A stretch of 64,000 bases of DNA, from NCBI GenBank assembly GCA_001580565.1, contig LRBF01000213.1, forward strand, positions 62,001 through 126,000, written 5' to 3'. A program made the position numbers and the translations under genes. Below are positions 35,106 to 43,763 of the stretch, piece after piece (positions within the stretch are counted from its first letter, which is position 1; every line of letters begins with the position of its first letter). Origin of the DNA: Caballeronia megalochromosomata. GTDB taxonomy: Bacteria; Pseudomonadota; Gammaproteobacteria; Burkholderiales; Burkholderiaceae. The notes beneath the pieces were generated by a model. The model was not told the DNA's origin. It ran no database searches and saw only the letters and a list, made by a program, of their open reading frames with translations.

Positions 35106-35996
35106 TCATTGGAAAGGTTTGTCGTTGGGGTGAGCATAGGCATCACGCAGCGCGTCACTCAGCGGAAAGTTGAGGTTAATTCCCTTCGGAGGAATCGAGG
35201 ACGTGAACCATTTGGCATATAGTTCGGCTGCCTTGCCTGATTTCATTACCTGTTGCAGCGTGTCGTTCACGAGAGAGCGGAACTCTGGATCGTCCTTACG
35301 CAGAACGAGAGCGTAGGCTTCAAACGATTGCGGCTTCCCCACGACTTCGTATTCGTTACGATCCTTCGCCTTTGCGAGTTGACCGTAGAGGAGGGCGTCA
35401 TCGATGAAAAAACCAGACGCTCGGCCACCCTTTAAGGTTAGCCACGACTCCGCGTGGTCCTTCGCGCTGATGATGTTCATATTCATGTTGTTCTTGTGAT
35501 TCATTTCACGAAGGATCTGTTCGGGGGTGGTTCCCGCAGTGGTTACCACGTTCTTTCCAGTAAGATCCGGGAAATCCTTGATACCTGAATTCTTTCGCAC
35601 AAGCAGACGAGTGGCGATCACGAAAGTGGTGTCCGAGAACGCAACCTGCTTTTCGCGAGCCAAATTGTTTGTCGTCGATCCGCATTCGAGGTCAACGGTC
35701 CCGTTGATGATAAGAGGAAGCCGATTCTGCGGGGTTGTAGGAATTTCCTTGACCATCAGGTTGGGCATGTTGAGCTTTTTCTTCACAGCGTCTACGACGA
35801 AGCCGCAGAGATCTGCCGAATAGCCAATGATATGTTGATTGTCATCATAGTAGGAAAACGGAATGGCTGACTCACGTACTCCAAGTGTCATCACTCCGTT
35901 TTTCTTAATTTTTGTGAGCGTTCCGCCCTCTTGTGCAAACGCCGGAGAAAGGACGGTCGATGCGCACAGAATCAGCGAAATGATTGGAAATTTCAT
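35106..35996 (-). CDS. Glutamate/aspartate-type ABC transporter binding protein
   Basis: Periplasmic binding protein of 296 residues, GltI/DEBP-like. Signal peptide MKFPIISLILCASTVLSPAFA. Mature start QEGGTLTKIKKNGVMTLGVRESAIPFSYYDD, then IGYSADLCGFVVDAVKKKL, and the GltI-type segment NRLPLIINGTVDLECGSTTNNLAREKQVAFSDTTF. The C-E-C-like G-S-T-T-N-N motif is typical of the Glu/Asp subgroup. It lies 112 nt after the permease gene on the same strand. The ligand could be glutamate, aspartate or another acidic amino acid, though the neighbouring epimerase suggests another possibility. Confidence 0.92.
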   Translation of the reverse strand: MKFPIISLILCASTVLSPAFAQEGGTLTKIKKNGVMTLGVRESAIPFSYYDDNQHIIGYSADLCGFVVDAVKKKLNMPNLMVKEIPTTPQNRLPLIINGTVDLECGSTTNNLAREKQVAFSDTTFVIATRLLVRKNSGIKDFPDLTGKNVVTTAGTTPEQILREMNHKNNMNMNIISAKDHAESWLTLKGGRASGFFIDDALLYGQLAKAKDRNEYEVVGKPQSFEAYALVLRKDDPEFRSLVNDTLQQVMKSGKAAELYAKWFTSSIPPKGINLNFPLSDALRDAYAHPNDKPFQ

Positions 35997-36107
35997 GATG
36001 GCATGCCATGAGTGTTGAACGGACGCCTTTGACAGGCTGGAGATTCATCTGGTAGGACTTTTACGAGTACGCGGGGCACGTCGCATGGACGCGTACTCTC
36101 TGTCTGG

Positions 36108-36869
36108 TCACAATCTCGTTTTGCCAATCGCGACGAGACGCTGAGCGCGGCGCTCTTTTTTCAGCGTTTCACGGTCTTCGCGACCGCTGCGCTTAAACAT
36201 TCGATTTTGTATCAGGTTGACCGCTCCGGAAGCTAGGATCGAGACCGTGAAGTACACAGCGCCTGCGAATAGAAGCATCTCAACAGTCGTACTATCGCGG
36301 TCAGCGATGTTATTCGCTGTCCGGAAAAAGTCGTCCAGCCCGATTACGTACACCAGCGATGTGTCCTGGAACAGGACGATCGCCTGTGTTAGGAGCAGGG
36401 GTACTGTTGCTCGCAATGCTTGGGGGAGCACAATCAGCCGCATTGCCGCGAGGTACGACATCCCAAGCGCGCTTGCCGCGCTCAGCTGTCCACGTGGAAC
36501 GGCCTGGATTCCCGCTCGAATGATCTCGGCGTAGTAAGCCGCTTCGAACAGGGCAAACGCGACCATCGCCGAGACGAGGCGGATATCGGTTCTCGGTGAC
36601 ACATCGAAGACGTTCTGGATGAGCCTCGGTACGATTAGGAAAAACCACAGAAGGACCATCACGAGGGGAATCGACCTTAGCAAAGTCACATACCCGTGAG
36701 CGAACAATGCGAGTGGTTTTGCTGGCGATAGGCGCATGACTGCCAGAACTGCACCCCAGCCAATCCCCACAGCGATCGCGATGCCGGTAATCTTGAGGGT
36801 TACAACCATGCCTGCGGCGAGAGCCGGGAGTGAAGTAACAATCTCGGACAAGTCAAAAAACGCCATCAT
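36108..36869 (-). CDS. Glutamate/aspartate-type ABC permease (GltK-like)
   Basis: Inner-membrane permease of 253 residues. Starts MMAFFDLSEIVTSLPALAAGMVVTLKITGIAIAVGIGWGAVLAVM, and the EAA loop is YYAEIIRAGIQAVPRGQLSAASALGMSYLAAMRLIVLPQAL. The start at 36869 overlaps the stop of the upstream permease gene (ATGA), showing translational coupling. The cytoplasmic tail is basic. Forms the transmembrane heterodimer with the 36866-37612 product. Confidence 0.93.
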   Translation of the reverse strand: MMAFFDLSEIVTSLPALAAGMVVTLKITGIAIAVGIGWGAVLAVMRLSPAKPLALFAHGYVTLLRSIPLVMVLLWFFLIVPRLIQNVFDVSPRTDIRLVSAMVAFALFEAAYYAEIIRAGIQAVPRGQLSAASALGMSYLAAMRLIVLPQALRATVPLLLTQAIVLFQDTSLVYVIGLDDFFRTANNIADRDSTTVEMLLFAGAVYFTVSILASGAVNLIQNRMFKRSGREDRETLKKERRAQRLVAIGKTRL

Positions 36870-37612
36870 TTGCTCCCAATGTAGCCCGGCAGGCGTACCG
36901 ATTGCTCCAGTTTGCGCATAACGGCGAGAACGAGCCAGTTGATCAGGATGTAGATCAGAGTTGCTACTGCGAACGACTCGTACGCGTGCGAGGTGTACTC
37001 GACGAGTTGTTGAGATTGGGCCGACAGGTCCAGCAGACCGATCGTAGAAACAACCGCCGAATTCTTGAATATGTTGATGAGTTCGGATGTCAGTGTCGGG
37101 ATGACGACCCGCATTGCAACCGGAAGCAGGACGTACCGATACGTTTGTGGAAGAGTAAATCCGAGAGCAAAGGCCGCGGCTCGTTGCCCCTGCGGAAGCG
37201 TGTTGATTCCTGACCGAACCTGTTCGCAAACGCGCCCGCCCATATATAGACCCATGCAGAGGACTGACGCAGCCATCATTTGCATCATAGAGGGGAGTTG
37301 CTTAACCCACGTTCCGACGCCAGATGGAAGTATTTCGGGTAGCACGAAGTACCAAATAAAGAGTTGCACAATCAGAGGGACGTTCCGAAAGACGGCGACG
37401 TACACGGCACCGATTGCACCCGCGGTGCGATTGGGCATAGTGCGAAGAATGCCCATAAGGACCCCCACGACAAGGGCGATGACGCTTGCTGAGAGTGCAA
37501 GGACTACCGTGTTATGAAGGCCAGCAATCAACCAGCCCAGGTAGTTCGTTGGTTCTCCAGTCGCGACAGGCTCAAGAAAAATGCCCCAATCCCAAACGTA
37601 ATTCTTAAACAT
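36866..37612 (-). CDS. Glutamate/aspartate-type ABC permease (GltJ-like)
   Basis: Inner-membrane permease of 248 residues. The N-terminus MFKNYVWDWGIFLEPVATGEPTNYLGWLIAGLHNTVVLALSASVIALVVGVLMGILR is the characteristic GltJ start, with a periplasmic segment ahead of TM1. EAA loop: YMGGRVCEQVRSGINTLPQGQRAAAFALGFTLPQTYRYVLLPVAMR. About 140 nt after the ATPase gene on the same strand. Family assignment is clear. Confidence 0.93.
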   Translation of the reverse strand: MFKNYVWDWGIFLEPVATGEPTNYLGWLIAGLHNTVVLALSASVIALVVGVLMGILRTMPNRTAGAIGAVYVAVFRNVPLIVQLFIWYFVLPEILPSGVGTWVKQLPSMMQMMAASVLCMGLYMGGRVCEQVRSGINTLPQGQRAAAFALGFTLPQTYRYVLLPVAMRVVIPTLTSELINIFKNSAVVSTIGLLDLSAQSQQLVEYTSHAYESFAVATLIYILINWLVLAVMRKLEQSVRLPGYIGSK

Positions 37613-37754
37613 ACGTCTCCTGAGATACTTTTGTGTGGCTCAAACGTTTCAGCGACGAGTGGTCTTGCGCGAGCCAGCTATGTTTCAGTCTGCAAATTAA
37701 AACGTCTTACGGACATATCAGTGCTATTGCTAACTTTTGGCGTCTACATATCCA

Positions 37755-38501
37755 TTAGTGGTGAAGGACCCGGGACAGAAACTGTTTCGCACGATCTGTC
37801 CGCCCGTCAACGTTGTCAAAGAACTCGTCTTTCGGAGCATCTTCAATGATCTTTCCTGCGTCCATGAAGATGACGCGGTCGGCGACTTTCTTAGCAAAGC
37901 CCATTTCGTGCGTCACGCACATCATTGTCGTTCCTTCTTTAGCCAACTCGACCATGACTTCGAGGACTTCGTTAACCATTTCGGGATCGAGCGCGGACGT
38001 TGGCTCATCGAAGAGCATGCACATTGGATCCATCGATAGGGCGCGTGCAATTGCTGCACGCTGCTGCTGACCGCCTGAAAGTTGTGCCGGGTACTTCGAA
38101 GCGTGATCTTTGAGACCAACACGTCTGAGATAGGTCAGTCCTCTCTCAATGGCTTCGTCCTTTGGTCGACGTAACACTTTAATTTGCGCAATCGTAAGGT
38201 TTTCGACAATGGAGAGGTGAGGAAAGAGTTCGAAATGCTGAAACACCATTCCGACCTTGGATCGCAGTTTCGAGAGATTAGTCTTTGAACTGTTGACCGA
38301 CGTACCGTTCACGAGAATCTCGCCGTGTTGAATAGGTTCCAACCCGTTGATCGTTTTGATCAGCGTAGACTTGCCTGACCCGGATGGGCCGCAGACCACG
38401 ACCACTTCCCCTTTTTCCACCCGGGTAGTGCAGTCCGTGAGGACCTGGAAACTCCCGTAGCGCTTGGATACGTTGCTGATTTCGATCATGTTGGAACTCA
38501 C
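37755..38501 (-). CDS. Glutamate/aspartate-type ABC ATP-binding protein (GltL-like)
   Basis: Cytoplasmic ATPase of 248 residues. Walker A GPSGSGKST, Q-loop VFQHFELFPHLS, signature LSGGQQQRAAIARAL, Walker B CMLFDEP, switch His in VTHEMGFA. First gene of the minus-strand transporter operon. About 170 nt before it (38671-38692) is a 22-bp sequence identical to one upstream of the class I aminotransferase. This could place both under one regulator. The LysR at 39042-39956 is encoded upstream on the same strand and is a candidate. Confidence 0.94.
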   Translation of the reverse strand: MSSNMIEISNVSKRYGSFQVLTDCTTRVEKGEVVVVCGPSGSGKSTLIKTINGLEPIQHGEILVNGTSVNSSKTNLSKLRSKVGMVFQHFELFPHLSIVENLTIAQIKVLRRPKDEAIERGLTYLRRVGLKDHASKYPAQLSGGQQQRAAIARALSMDPMCMLFDEPTSALDPEMVNEVLEVMVELAKEGTTMMCVTHEMGFAKKVADRVIFMDAGKIIEDAPKDEFFDNVDGRTDRAKQFLSRVLHH

Positions 38502-39041
38502 CTATCAGTATTTGTTGCGAGGAGAGCGCTAACCCGCATGGACGGTTGCCCATAAAAAGCTTGAACCGCCTGGAATTCGGGGTCCCGCGAGCTTCTCAAT
38601 GGCTGTGCGGTGGTAGAGCGTAACCAACCCTAAACTCCTATTTGTATTGGACTTTGCGACTAGCCAATATAGTCGTCAAGGGAATATTTGGACATTAAAA
38701 CAGTCCATTTTTTCCTTCAATCAAGTTCTGGGATGCGCGGATGGGTACCAACATGGAGTCCGGGCGAGGCTCTCTCGCACGAGGTCGAAACCAAGTGGTC
38801 GCGTCCAGATCGCACGACGTCTGCGAACGTATCTTCGGGAGACGAGCGACGGACGAGGACAGCCTTGCCGACTTGCGAAGGACCATCATGCGCGAGGCCG
38901 CCGTTTTCGCAAAGATCCTCTAATCCTTGGTGGGTTTGGGGCTCGGTGTGGCAAGGATTTCCGGATTGAAGGAAGGTGGTGCCGGCTCGTTCTTGGTCGC
39001 ACCGATCAACAGGTCATTCGGTCAGCAGGTCAACCGGACGC
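38502..39041. other. Intergenic region between LysR and the ABC operon
   Basis: About 540 nt. It contains the 22-bp repeat at 38671-38692. Plus-strand frames such as the one from 38647 to 39060 resemble no known family and were not annotated. The region probably serves as the operon's regulatory region plus some decayed sequence. Confidence 0.5.
38671..38692 (-). repeat. 22-bp repeat, copy 2 (upstream of Glu/Asp ABC operon)
   Basis: Exact copy of 16687-16708, in the same orientation relative to the genes (both minus). On the minus strand it ends with TTGACG, followed 17 nt later by CAAAGT as a weak -10 box. In both places the downstream gene deals with acidic amino acids or could, and a LysR gene lies upstream on the same strand. 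Confidence 0.6.
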
Positions 39042-39956
39042 TTACCGGGGGGAGAAATAGGCGGGCGCGGTACGCGTGAAATCGCAGAGATCGGAGGCTA
39101 ACGACGCGACGTGCCGCAGAAAATCATCGGCGTTCGCCTTTTTGTACATCATCACATAGGCCGCCCGCGGCAGGGGCGGCGAGCTTCGAATGAGCCGCAA
39201 CTGGCCCGCTGAAACAAGGTTGTCGAAGATACGCCTCGGGAGATAACTAATGCCCAGCCCGCTGAGAGTCAGTGATGCGATAGCAGTCAGACTGCTGCTT
39301 GACAGGGTATTTTCAATCTTTACCCGATTGTCCCGTAGCCATCTTCCGATCATGTCGCCCAGTCCCGAAGCGTAGAGCTGCACGATAATTGTGTATTGGG
39401 AAAGCTCTCTGAGTGACAACTCGTCGACTCTATCCAGGTAAGACGGGCTGCACATCCAGGCATACTCGACCGAGTCGAGCGCCATCAACTCGAACTTCGC
39501 GTTCCGATATGTGTCGGGTACAGCGACCATATCAAGTTCATCTTGCTCGAGCTTGCCGATCAGGTTGGCGCTTGAGTCGACGGTCGGCTCCAGTGCGACT
39601 TCGGGGTAGCTGTTCCTTATGCGCTGCACCAGCGCTGGAAGCCAAGTCATTGCAGTCAGTTCAGTGACACCGAGGCGTAGCGTACGTAACGTGGGTGTTG
39701 TTGTGACGCTCAGCCCCATGATTCGGTCACGTACTTCCAGCATTTCTCGAACCAGAACAAGCAGGCGTTCGCCTTGGCCGGTTATGAGTGCCCTACGGCG
39801 CGTGCGGTCGAACAGAGCGACGCCGAGTATCGACTCGAGCTCTTGAAGGCGCTTTGAGATGGCCGATTGGGTTGTGTTCAAACGGGAGGCTGCCTGCTCG
39901 AGGCCGCCGAGCTCTGCGGCCCAGTAGAAGGCCTCGAGTTGTTTAAGCGTAACCAT
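39042..39956 (-). CDS. LysR-family transcriptional regulator
   Basis: Regulator of 304 residues. The DNA-binding domain is MVTLKQLEAFYWAAELGGLEQAASRLNTTQSAISKRLQELESILGVALFDRTRRRALIT, followed by an effector domain beginning LRTLRLGVTELTAMTWLPALVQRIR. It is divergent from the SDR and RraA-like genes (about 150 nt between starts) and upstream of the Glu/Asp ABC operon on its own strand. Its own upstream region has AGGGAATA (39974-39981), which also occurs in the 22-bp repeat. It is the best candidate for control of this cluster. Confidence 0.92.
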   Translation of the reverse strand: MVTLKQLEAFYWAAELGGLEQAASRLNTTQSAISKRLQELESILGVALFDRTRRRALITGQGERLLVLVREMLEVRDRIMGLSVTTTPTLRTLRLGVTELTAMTWLPALVQRIRNSYPEVALEPTVDSSANLIGKLEQDELDMVAVPDTYRNAKFELMALDSVEYAWMCSPSYLDRVDELSLRELSQYTIIVQLYASGLGDMIGRWLRDNRVKIENTLSSSSLTAIASLTLSGLGISYLPRRIFDNLVSAGQLRLIRSSPPLPRAAYVMMYKKANADDFLRHVASLASDLCDFTRTAPAYFSPR

Positions 39957-40108
39957 GTCGATGGTCTCAGTTTAGGGAATAAAATTCATCCTTCACTGGC
40001 TAAAAAGTCGCTTGTGGAATGGATTGTTTGGACTCTACCATGCAGCTGACGGATCGCGCGAGTGAAATGTGCCCGCGCGACAGGGCTTAATTCTTTCGTG
40101 AGGGCGGA

Positions 40109-40894
40109 ATGGATCTTGGTATCTCGAAAAAGGTTGCACTCGTGCTCGGAGGAGCGGGTGGTCTCGGATCAGCTATAGCAGCGGCTCTTGCCCGTGAGGG
40201 TGCAACGGTCGTACTTGCCGATCGGGACGAAGAGGGACTGCGAGCAGTCGAGGAACGCTTGGTCGGTCTGAAGCTCGATTGCCAGTCAGAAGTTTGGGAC
40301 CTTGCGAACCTCGATATCATTGACGCGAAGATTAGTGCGCTCGAATCACGCCTCGGTGGCGTCGACATTCTCGTAAATAACACTGGCGGACCGCCTCCCT
40401 CTGTCTCATACGGACTCGGCGCGACGGTTTGGCGGGAGCATTTCGAAAAAATGGTGCAAGCGCCTATCGCGATCACTGATCGCGTTTTACCGGGCATGCG
40501 CGCAAAGCGATGGGGGCGCATCATAACTAGCGCGTCCTCAGGAGTTGTCGCTCCCATTCCCAACTTGGCGGTTTCGAATTCGTTGCGGTCGGCGCTTGTA
40601 GGTTGGTCCAAGTCGCTTGCAAGGGAAGTTGCAGCAGATGGTGTAACAGCCAATATCGTTGTGCCAGGACGTATCGCGACCGACCGCATCAAATTTCTCG
40701 ACGAACAAAAGGCGAAGCGCGAAGGTACGACCGTAGATGCAATCAGTGCGCAAAGCACTGACTCCATTCCCGTCGGTCGATACGGGCGTCCAGAGGAGTA
40801 TGCGGATATGGTCGCTTTCCTCGCGAGCGAGCGCGCTTCTTATGTTACGGGTTCGATTTTGCGAGTCGACGGTGGACTGATCGCCAGTGTATGA
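40109..40894 (+). CDS. SDR-family protein with atypical active site
   Basis: Short-chain dehydrogenase/reductase fold of 261 residues. The Rossmann motif LGGAGGLGSAIAAALAREG, the NNTGG strand end and the catalytic Ser in ITSASSG are present. The usual Y-x-x-x-K is replaced: the segment reads L-A-V-S-N-S-L-R-S-A-L-V, so Tyr and Lys appear as Ser and Arg. I recall an SDR group with S-N-x-x-R at this point, so it may be a natural subfamily with altered chemistry. The C-terminal VTGSILRVDGGLIAS is normal. It is 63 nt before the RraA-like gene and likely co-transcribed; both are divergent from LysR. Confidence 0.85.
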   Translation: MDLGISKKVALVLGGAGGLGSAIAAALAREGATVVLADRDEEGLRAVEERLVGLKLDCQSEVWDLANLDIIDAKISALESRLGGVDILVNNTGGPPPSVSYGLGATVWREHFEKMVQAPIAITDRVLPGMRAKRWGRIITSASSGVVAPIPNLAVSNSLRSALVGWSKSLAREVAADGVTANIVVPGRIATDRIKFLDEQKAKREGTTVDAISAQSTDSIPVGRYGRPEEYADMVAFLASERASYVTGSILRVDGGLIASV

Positions 40895-40957
40895 GCGGTA
40901 GGGCGGTTTAAAAGAGATGTGATTGGTTTTTAACGGGATATCTGTTGAGAACAGGCA

Positions 40958-41665
40958 ATGCTAGATAAAGAAATTGTACAGAGCCTTTCCAAGGTGACTA
41001 CTGCGACGTTGACCACAATTCTTTTTAAAAAGGGATTGCGCAACATTTGGCTTCGTCGGACGGCGCCTCTCTTCTCGGGACAGCCGAGGATTGTTGGAGA
41101 AGCGTTCACGATGCGGTTTGTGCCCGCGCGTGAGGATATTGCGACTCCTGCCGCCTGGTCGTCACCAAAGTCCACGCGAATGGCTGTGGAAGCCATGCCC
41201 GAAGGCTGTGTCGTTGTGGCCGACACGGCGGGAATTCACGACGCAGGTATCTTCGGCGACATCTTATGTGCGCGGATGCATCAGAAAGGTGTAGCCGGTT
41301 TAGTCACCGACGGCGCGCTTCGCGACCGGGCAGGGCTTGCACAAGCGGACCTGCCGATCTGGTGTTGCGGCGTAGCCGCGCCGCCAGCGGTAGCTCAACT
41401 TGCCTTCATCAATTGGCAGGAGACGGTCGGCTGCGGTGGGGTCGCAGTTATTCCGGGGGATATCATAGTCGCCGACGAAGATGGCGCAGTAGTTATTCCA
41501 GCGGCGCTTCTCGAAGACGTTCTCGAGACTGCCTCAGAGCAAGAGCAGACAGAAACCTGGATCCTCCAGCAGGTGAAAGCGGGCGCGCCTCTCAGCGGAC
41601 TCTATCCCCTGAGCACTGAAAATCAGGCTCGCTACGAAGCCGATGTTAAAGCCGGACTTGTGTAA
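40958..41665 (+). CDS. RraA-family protein (4-hydroxy-4-methyl-2-oxoglutarate/CHA aldolase-like)
   Basis: Protein of 235 residues on the RraA/class II pyruvate aldolase fold. Key segment GVAGLVTDGALRDRAGLAQADLPIWCCG carries the D-G-x-x-R-D metal and substrate site. Also seen are GEAFTMRFVPAREDI, CVVVADTAGIHDAGIFGDILCARMHQKG and VIPGDIIVADEDGAVVIPAALLEDV. The intact motif suggests an enzyme (aldolase or oxaloacetate decarboxylase type), not the RNase E inhibitor. Follows the SDR gene. The IS66 element starts about 60 nt after its stop, so the 3' flank may have been rearranged. Confidence 0.87.
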   Translation: MLDKEIVQSLSKVTTATLTTILFKKGLRNIWLRRTAPLFSGQPRIVGEAFTMRFVPAREDIATPAAWSSPKSTRMAVEAMPEGCVVVADTAGIHDAGIFGDILCARMHQKGVAGLVTDGALRDRAGLAQADLPIWCCGVAAPPAVAQLAFINWQETVGCGGVAVIPGDIIVADEDGAVVIPAALLEDVLETASEQEQTETWILQQVKAGAPLSGLYPLSTENQARYEADVKAGLV

Positions 41666-41718
41666 GAAAGTGGCTCTGACAATGCAGCCGAGCAATAGGA
41701 ACTGAATTCGATTCTTCG

Positions 41719-41726
41719 TTGCCGGC
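41719..41726. repeat. Target-site duplication, left copy
   Basis: TTGCCGGC directly left of the IS66 end at 41727. It is identical to the copy to the right of the element. Confidence 0.92.
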
Positions 41727-41769
41727 GTAAGCGCGGCACCAGCAACGTCTTGACTGGAGATTATGATTC

Positions 41770-43362
41770 TCAGACTGCGGTGCGGAGCTGATCGGCAACG
41801 ACCCACGGTGTGAGTTCGTTGATGCGGTTAATCGCATGGTCGGCGATGCGTGCGAGCACGAAGCGTAGATATGCCTCAGGATCGAGGCTGTTCAGTTTTG
41901 CGGTGCCAATGAGGCTATAGATTGCGGCGGCACGTTCACCGCCAGAATCGGCTCCTGCGAACAGGTAGTTACGTCGCCCTATGGCCACCCCGCGTAGCGC
42001 GCGCTCGACTGGCAGATTGTCGATTTCAAGCTGGCCGTCATCGCAATAGCGTGTGAACGCTTCCCACCGGTTCAGCGCATAAAGGATTGCCCGACTCGTG
42101 TCCGACTTGCGCGAGAGCGTTGCCAGCATCGTTCTGAGCCACGCATGGAACTCATCGAGTAGTGGCCGCGCATGCGCCTGACGATACGCACGGCGTTCGT
42201 CGGGCGGTTTGCCCCTGATTGTCTCCTCAATCCTGTATAGCGCGCCGATGCGCTCAAGCGCTTCAGTGTTTAACGCATTGGGACGCGCTGCGTGTAATTC
42301 ATAGAACTGACGTCGCGCGTGCGCCCAGCAAGCCGCCTCGGTGACGCGCCCGCTTTCGTAGATGGCCTGGTAGCCCCCGTATGCGTCGGCTTGCAGCGTA
42401 CCGCTGAATGACTCGAGATGCTGTTGCGGATGGATGCCCTTGCGATCCGGCGTGTAGGCGAACCACACCGCCGGTGGCGTCATGTCAGCTGACGCACGAT
42501 CATCGCGAACGTAAGCCCACAAGCGACCGGTCTTCGTCCTGCCGTTGCCCGGTGCCAGCACTGGAACTGGCGTGTCGTCCGCGTGCAGTTTCGTCGCCGA
42601 CATCACGTGAGCACGCAGTGTTTCTACAAGCGGCTGCAGCAATGTTGCCGCGTGACCGACCCACTTCGCAAGCAGCGAGCGATCCAGCGCGACGCCTTCC
42701 CGGGCGTACATGACCGACTGCCGGTAAAGCGGCACGTGGTCTGCGAACTTCGAGACCAGCACGTGTGCCAGCAGCCCTGGGCCGGCGAGACCGCGTTCGA
42801 TGGGACGACTCGGTGCAGGTGCCTGAGCGATGTGATCGCAACACACGCACGCAAACTTCGGGCGCACATGACGGATGACCCGGAAGCTTGCCGGTACGTA
42901 CTCAAGTTGTTCGGCGACGTCTTCGCCCAGCGACTTCATCTCGCCACCGCATTCCGAACACTTCCCGGCAGATTCGGGCAAGTGCGTCCGGATCTCGCGC
43001 GGCAGATGCTCCGGCAGTGGCTTGCGCGGTGCCTGTTCCACAACCGCGCGCGGCGTCTTTGGGATTTCGACCGGCGCCGCGCCTTCATCGGCCTCAAGCT
43101 CCTCGAGGCGCAACTCGAGTTGCTCGATCTGATGGTCCAGCTTCTCCGACTTGCGACCGAACTGCATACGGCGCAGCTTGGCAATGAGCAGCTTCAGGTG
43201 TTCGACTTCGGCTGCGCGCGATGCTAAAACGACTTGTTGCGAGTTAACCGTTTCCTGCAGTTTGAGCATCTGCGCGTCGCGCTCACGCAGCGCCGCCTCC
43301 TGGCTGATCAGCATCGCCTTCAGCGTTTGGACATCGTCGGGAAGTGGGCTCACGCGCGTCAT
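41770..43362 (-). CDS. tnpC: IS66 transposase TnpC
   Basis: DDE-type transposase of 530 residues. Order of parts: coiled-coil N-terminus (LQETVNSQQVVLASRAAEVEHLKLLIAKLRRMQFGRKSEKL), a zinc-binding segment with two C-x-x-C pairs (CSECGG and CVCCDH), and the catalytic core (KLHADDTPVPVLAPG, LQADAYGGYQAI, and NLPVERALRGVAIGRRNYLFAG with the catalytic Glu). The C-terminal IS66 domain ends INRINELTPWVVAD. Length is normal and no break is visible. Third gene of the element. Confidence 0.95.
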   Translation of the reverse strand: MTRVSPLPDDVQTLKAMLISQEAALRERDAQMLKLQETVNSQQVVLASRAAEVEHLKLLIAKLRRMQFGRKSEKLDHQIEQLELRLEELEADEGAAPVEIPKTPRAVVEQAPRKPLPEHLPREIRTHLPESAGKCSECGGEMKSLGEDVAEQLEYVPASFRVIRHVRPKFACVCCDHIAQAPAPSRPIERGLAGPGLLAHVLVSKFADHVPLYRQSVMYAREGVALDRSLLAKWVGHAATLLQPLVETLRAHVMSATKLHADDTPVPVLAPGNGRTKTGRLWAYVRDDRASADMTPPAVWFAYTPDRKGIHPQQHLESFSGTLQADAYGGYQAIYESGRVTEAACWAHARRQFYELHAARPNALNTEALERIGALYRIEETIRGKPPDERRAYRQAHARPLLDEFHAWLRTMLATLSRKSDTSRAILYALNRWEAFTRYCDDGQLEIDNLPVERALRGVAIGRRNYLFAGADSGGERAAAIYSLIGTAKLNSLDPEAYLRFVLARIADHAINRINELTPWVVADQLRTAV

Positions 43363-43391
43363 GCCGCCAGTTTACGCGTGGGCAACGACGT

Positions 43392-43763
43392 TTACAACGC
43401 TGAGGTCGGTCGTGCTGTTCTCGTCGGCTGCCGCCAGTCGATGCCTTCCAGCAGCATCGATAGTTGCGCCGGGCTCAGACAAATAACGCCACCGTCGGCC
43501 TGAGGCCATACGAAGCGTCCCTTCTCGAGTCGCTTCATCAGCAGGCACATGCCATCGCCGCTCCACCACAGCACTTTGAGCAGGTCGCCGCGTTTGCCGC
43601 GAAACACGAAGACGTGCCCGCAGAACGGATCCTGTTCGAGCACGGTCTGCACCTTGGCAGCGAGACTGTTAAATCCGGCCCGCATGTCGGTGACTCCTGC
43701 GGCCAGCCACACCCGTGATCCGGACGGCAGGCCAACGGCGGACGGCAGCATCAGCAAGCTCAT
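43392..43763 (-). CDS. tnpB: IS66 accessory protein TnpB
   Basis: IS66 Orf2-type protein of 123 residues. The pattern is VWLAAGVTDMRAGFNSLAAKVQTVLEQDPFCGHVFVFRGKRGDLLKVLWWSGDGMCLLMKRLEKGRFVWP, strongly typical. The start at 43763 overlaps the tnpA stop (ATGA) so the two are translationally coupled; the frame extends further upstream but that part lies inside tnpA. Required for transposition in IS66 elements, mechanism unclear. Confidence 0.93.
   Translation of the reverse strand: MSLLMLPSAVGLPSGSRVWLAAGVTDMRAGFNSLAAKVQTVLEQDPFCGHVFVFRGKRGDLLKVLWWSGDGMCLLMKRLEKGRFVWPQADGGVICLSPAQLSMLLEGIDWRQPTRTARPTSAL

Noticed and set aside
38647..39060. Open frame of 137 codons on the plus strand between the ABC ATPase and LysR genes
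   Set aside because: No recognisable domain, arginine-rich composition typical of out-of-frame reading, and no ribosome-binding site. It is more likely regulatory or decayed DNA.
42583..43227. Long plus-strand frame antisense to tnpC
   Set aside because: It is a shadow of the well-supported IS66 transposase coding on the minus strand.
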